64,000 nt of DNA, taken from contig JAJNNQ010000075.1 in NCBI GenBank assembly GCA_027886175.1, forward strand, positions 81,261,001 through 81,325,000, given 5' to 3'. The notes under the pieces are model-generated. The model did no database searches and had not been told where the DNA came from. It saw only the letters and a program-made list of their open reading frames with translations. Each line of letters starts with the position of its first letter. Positions within the stretch are counted from its first letter, which is position 1. This stretch comes from Phylloscopus collybita. Lineage: Eukaryota > Chordata > Aves > Passeriformes > Phylloscopidae. The position numbers were made by a program, and so were the translations under genes. Below, piece by piece: positions 63,617 through 64,000 of the stretch.

Positions 63617-64000
63617 CCCTTCTGGAAGCAATCTTCTATGGTGAATAATCACCAGGGTACAAAACCTTAAAAAAAGGGGAAAAAATAATATAAAGCAAGC
63701 TATTAATAAATCTATGTATCTGGGAAGATGTTTTAAATTCCATAAAGGACATTTATTTTATGTGAAGAAAAAATCATGCAGAAAAGCCATATTGAAATAG
63801 CAGTAAAACACCACTCACTGGTAAAGTATTTCATTTCTGGACAGATGGAAGAGCTGAAAACATTCACCATCTATCTATATGTACATACACTTGCTCTTTA
63901 TAAGCAAGAATTCTATGCTGTGTACAGGTTACAGTGATTTCTCCAGGGTGAAACTGTCCTTCCCTGTCTCACCATATTCTGATAATGACTGGAATGAGTT
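63617..64000. other. Gene-free unique sequence at window end
   Basis: AT-rich; nothing recognised. Confidence 0.6.

Noticed and set aside
1..64000. CRISPR arrays, operons and other bacterial features
   Set aside because: No regularly spaced direct repeats with unique spacers, and the composition and CR1/LTR content are those of a vertebrate genome.

Overview
This window is eukaryotic, gene-poor, AT-rich nuclear DNA, most likely from a bird. Two things support that reading. There are truncated CR1 LINE fragments (about 15033-15290 and 53489-53632) with the CR1 3'-end octamer motif and the familiar 3'-tail wording. There is also a complete antisense solo LTR at 8390-8691 with TG...CA ends and a near-perfect 6-bp target-site duplication. 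The LTR resembles solo LTRs I remember from songbirds, but that is memory and was not searched. Repeat density is low, there are no Alu, B1 or L1-like elements, and several worn palindromic repeats of a sauropsid type are present. All of this fits an avian genome.

No protein-coding gene can be supported. Open reading frames are short, lack recognisable domains, and many begin at non-ATG codons. The two longest (256 and 180 codons, minus strand, 31724-32613) lie in a GC-rich, CpG-poor block where stop codons are rare, and the 256-codon one has no ATG near its start. No tRNA, rRNA, snoRNA, known microRNA hairpin or CRISPR array was seen. The window is best read as intergenic DNA or the inside of a very long intron.

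Layout: 1-4140 is unique sequence with a CA microsatellite. 4156-4402 holds a T-rich tract and a 58-base A tract facing each other. 5190-5366 is a compact CpG cluster, the only promoter-like patch. 8384-8697 is the solo LTR with its duplicated target. 14024-16196 is the most repeat-rich part: two palindromic-repeat remnants, a triplicated hairpin arm, an AAAT/TACTAA microsatellite and two head-to-head CR1 pieces. 23416-23491 is a 44-base T tract flanked by 9-bp direct repeats. 32071-32613 is the GC-rich block. 37734-37866 is an almost pure A/C strand. 44047-44103 and 49427-49459 are C-rich tracts with G-quadruplex potential on the minus strand. 48631-48808 is the best-preserved palindromic repeat. 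55150-55253 and 56493-56599 are a diverged direct-repeat pair. The rest is unremarkable unique sequence.

There is no gene cooperation to describe. I found no convincing new biological system. The most useful leads are the solo LTR, the CpG cluster, the long perfect A/T homopolymers (unexpected where CR1, which lacks a poly(A) tail, is the main retroposon), and the unexplained diverged repeat pair near 55-56.6 kb.
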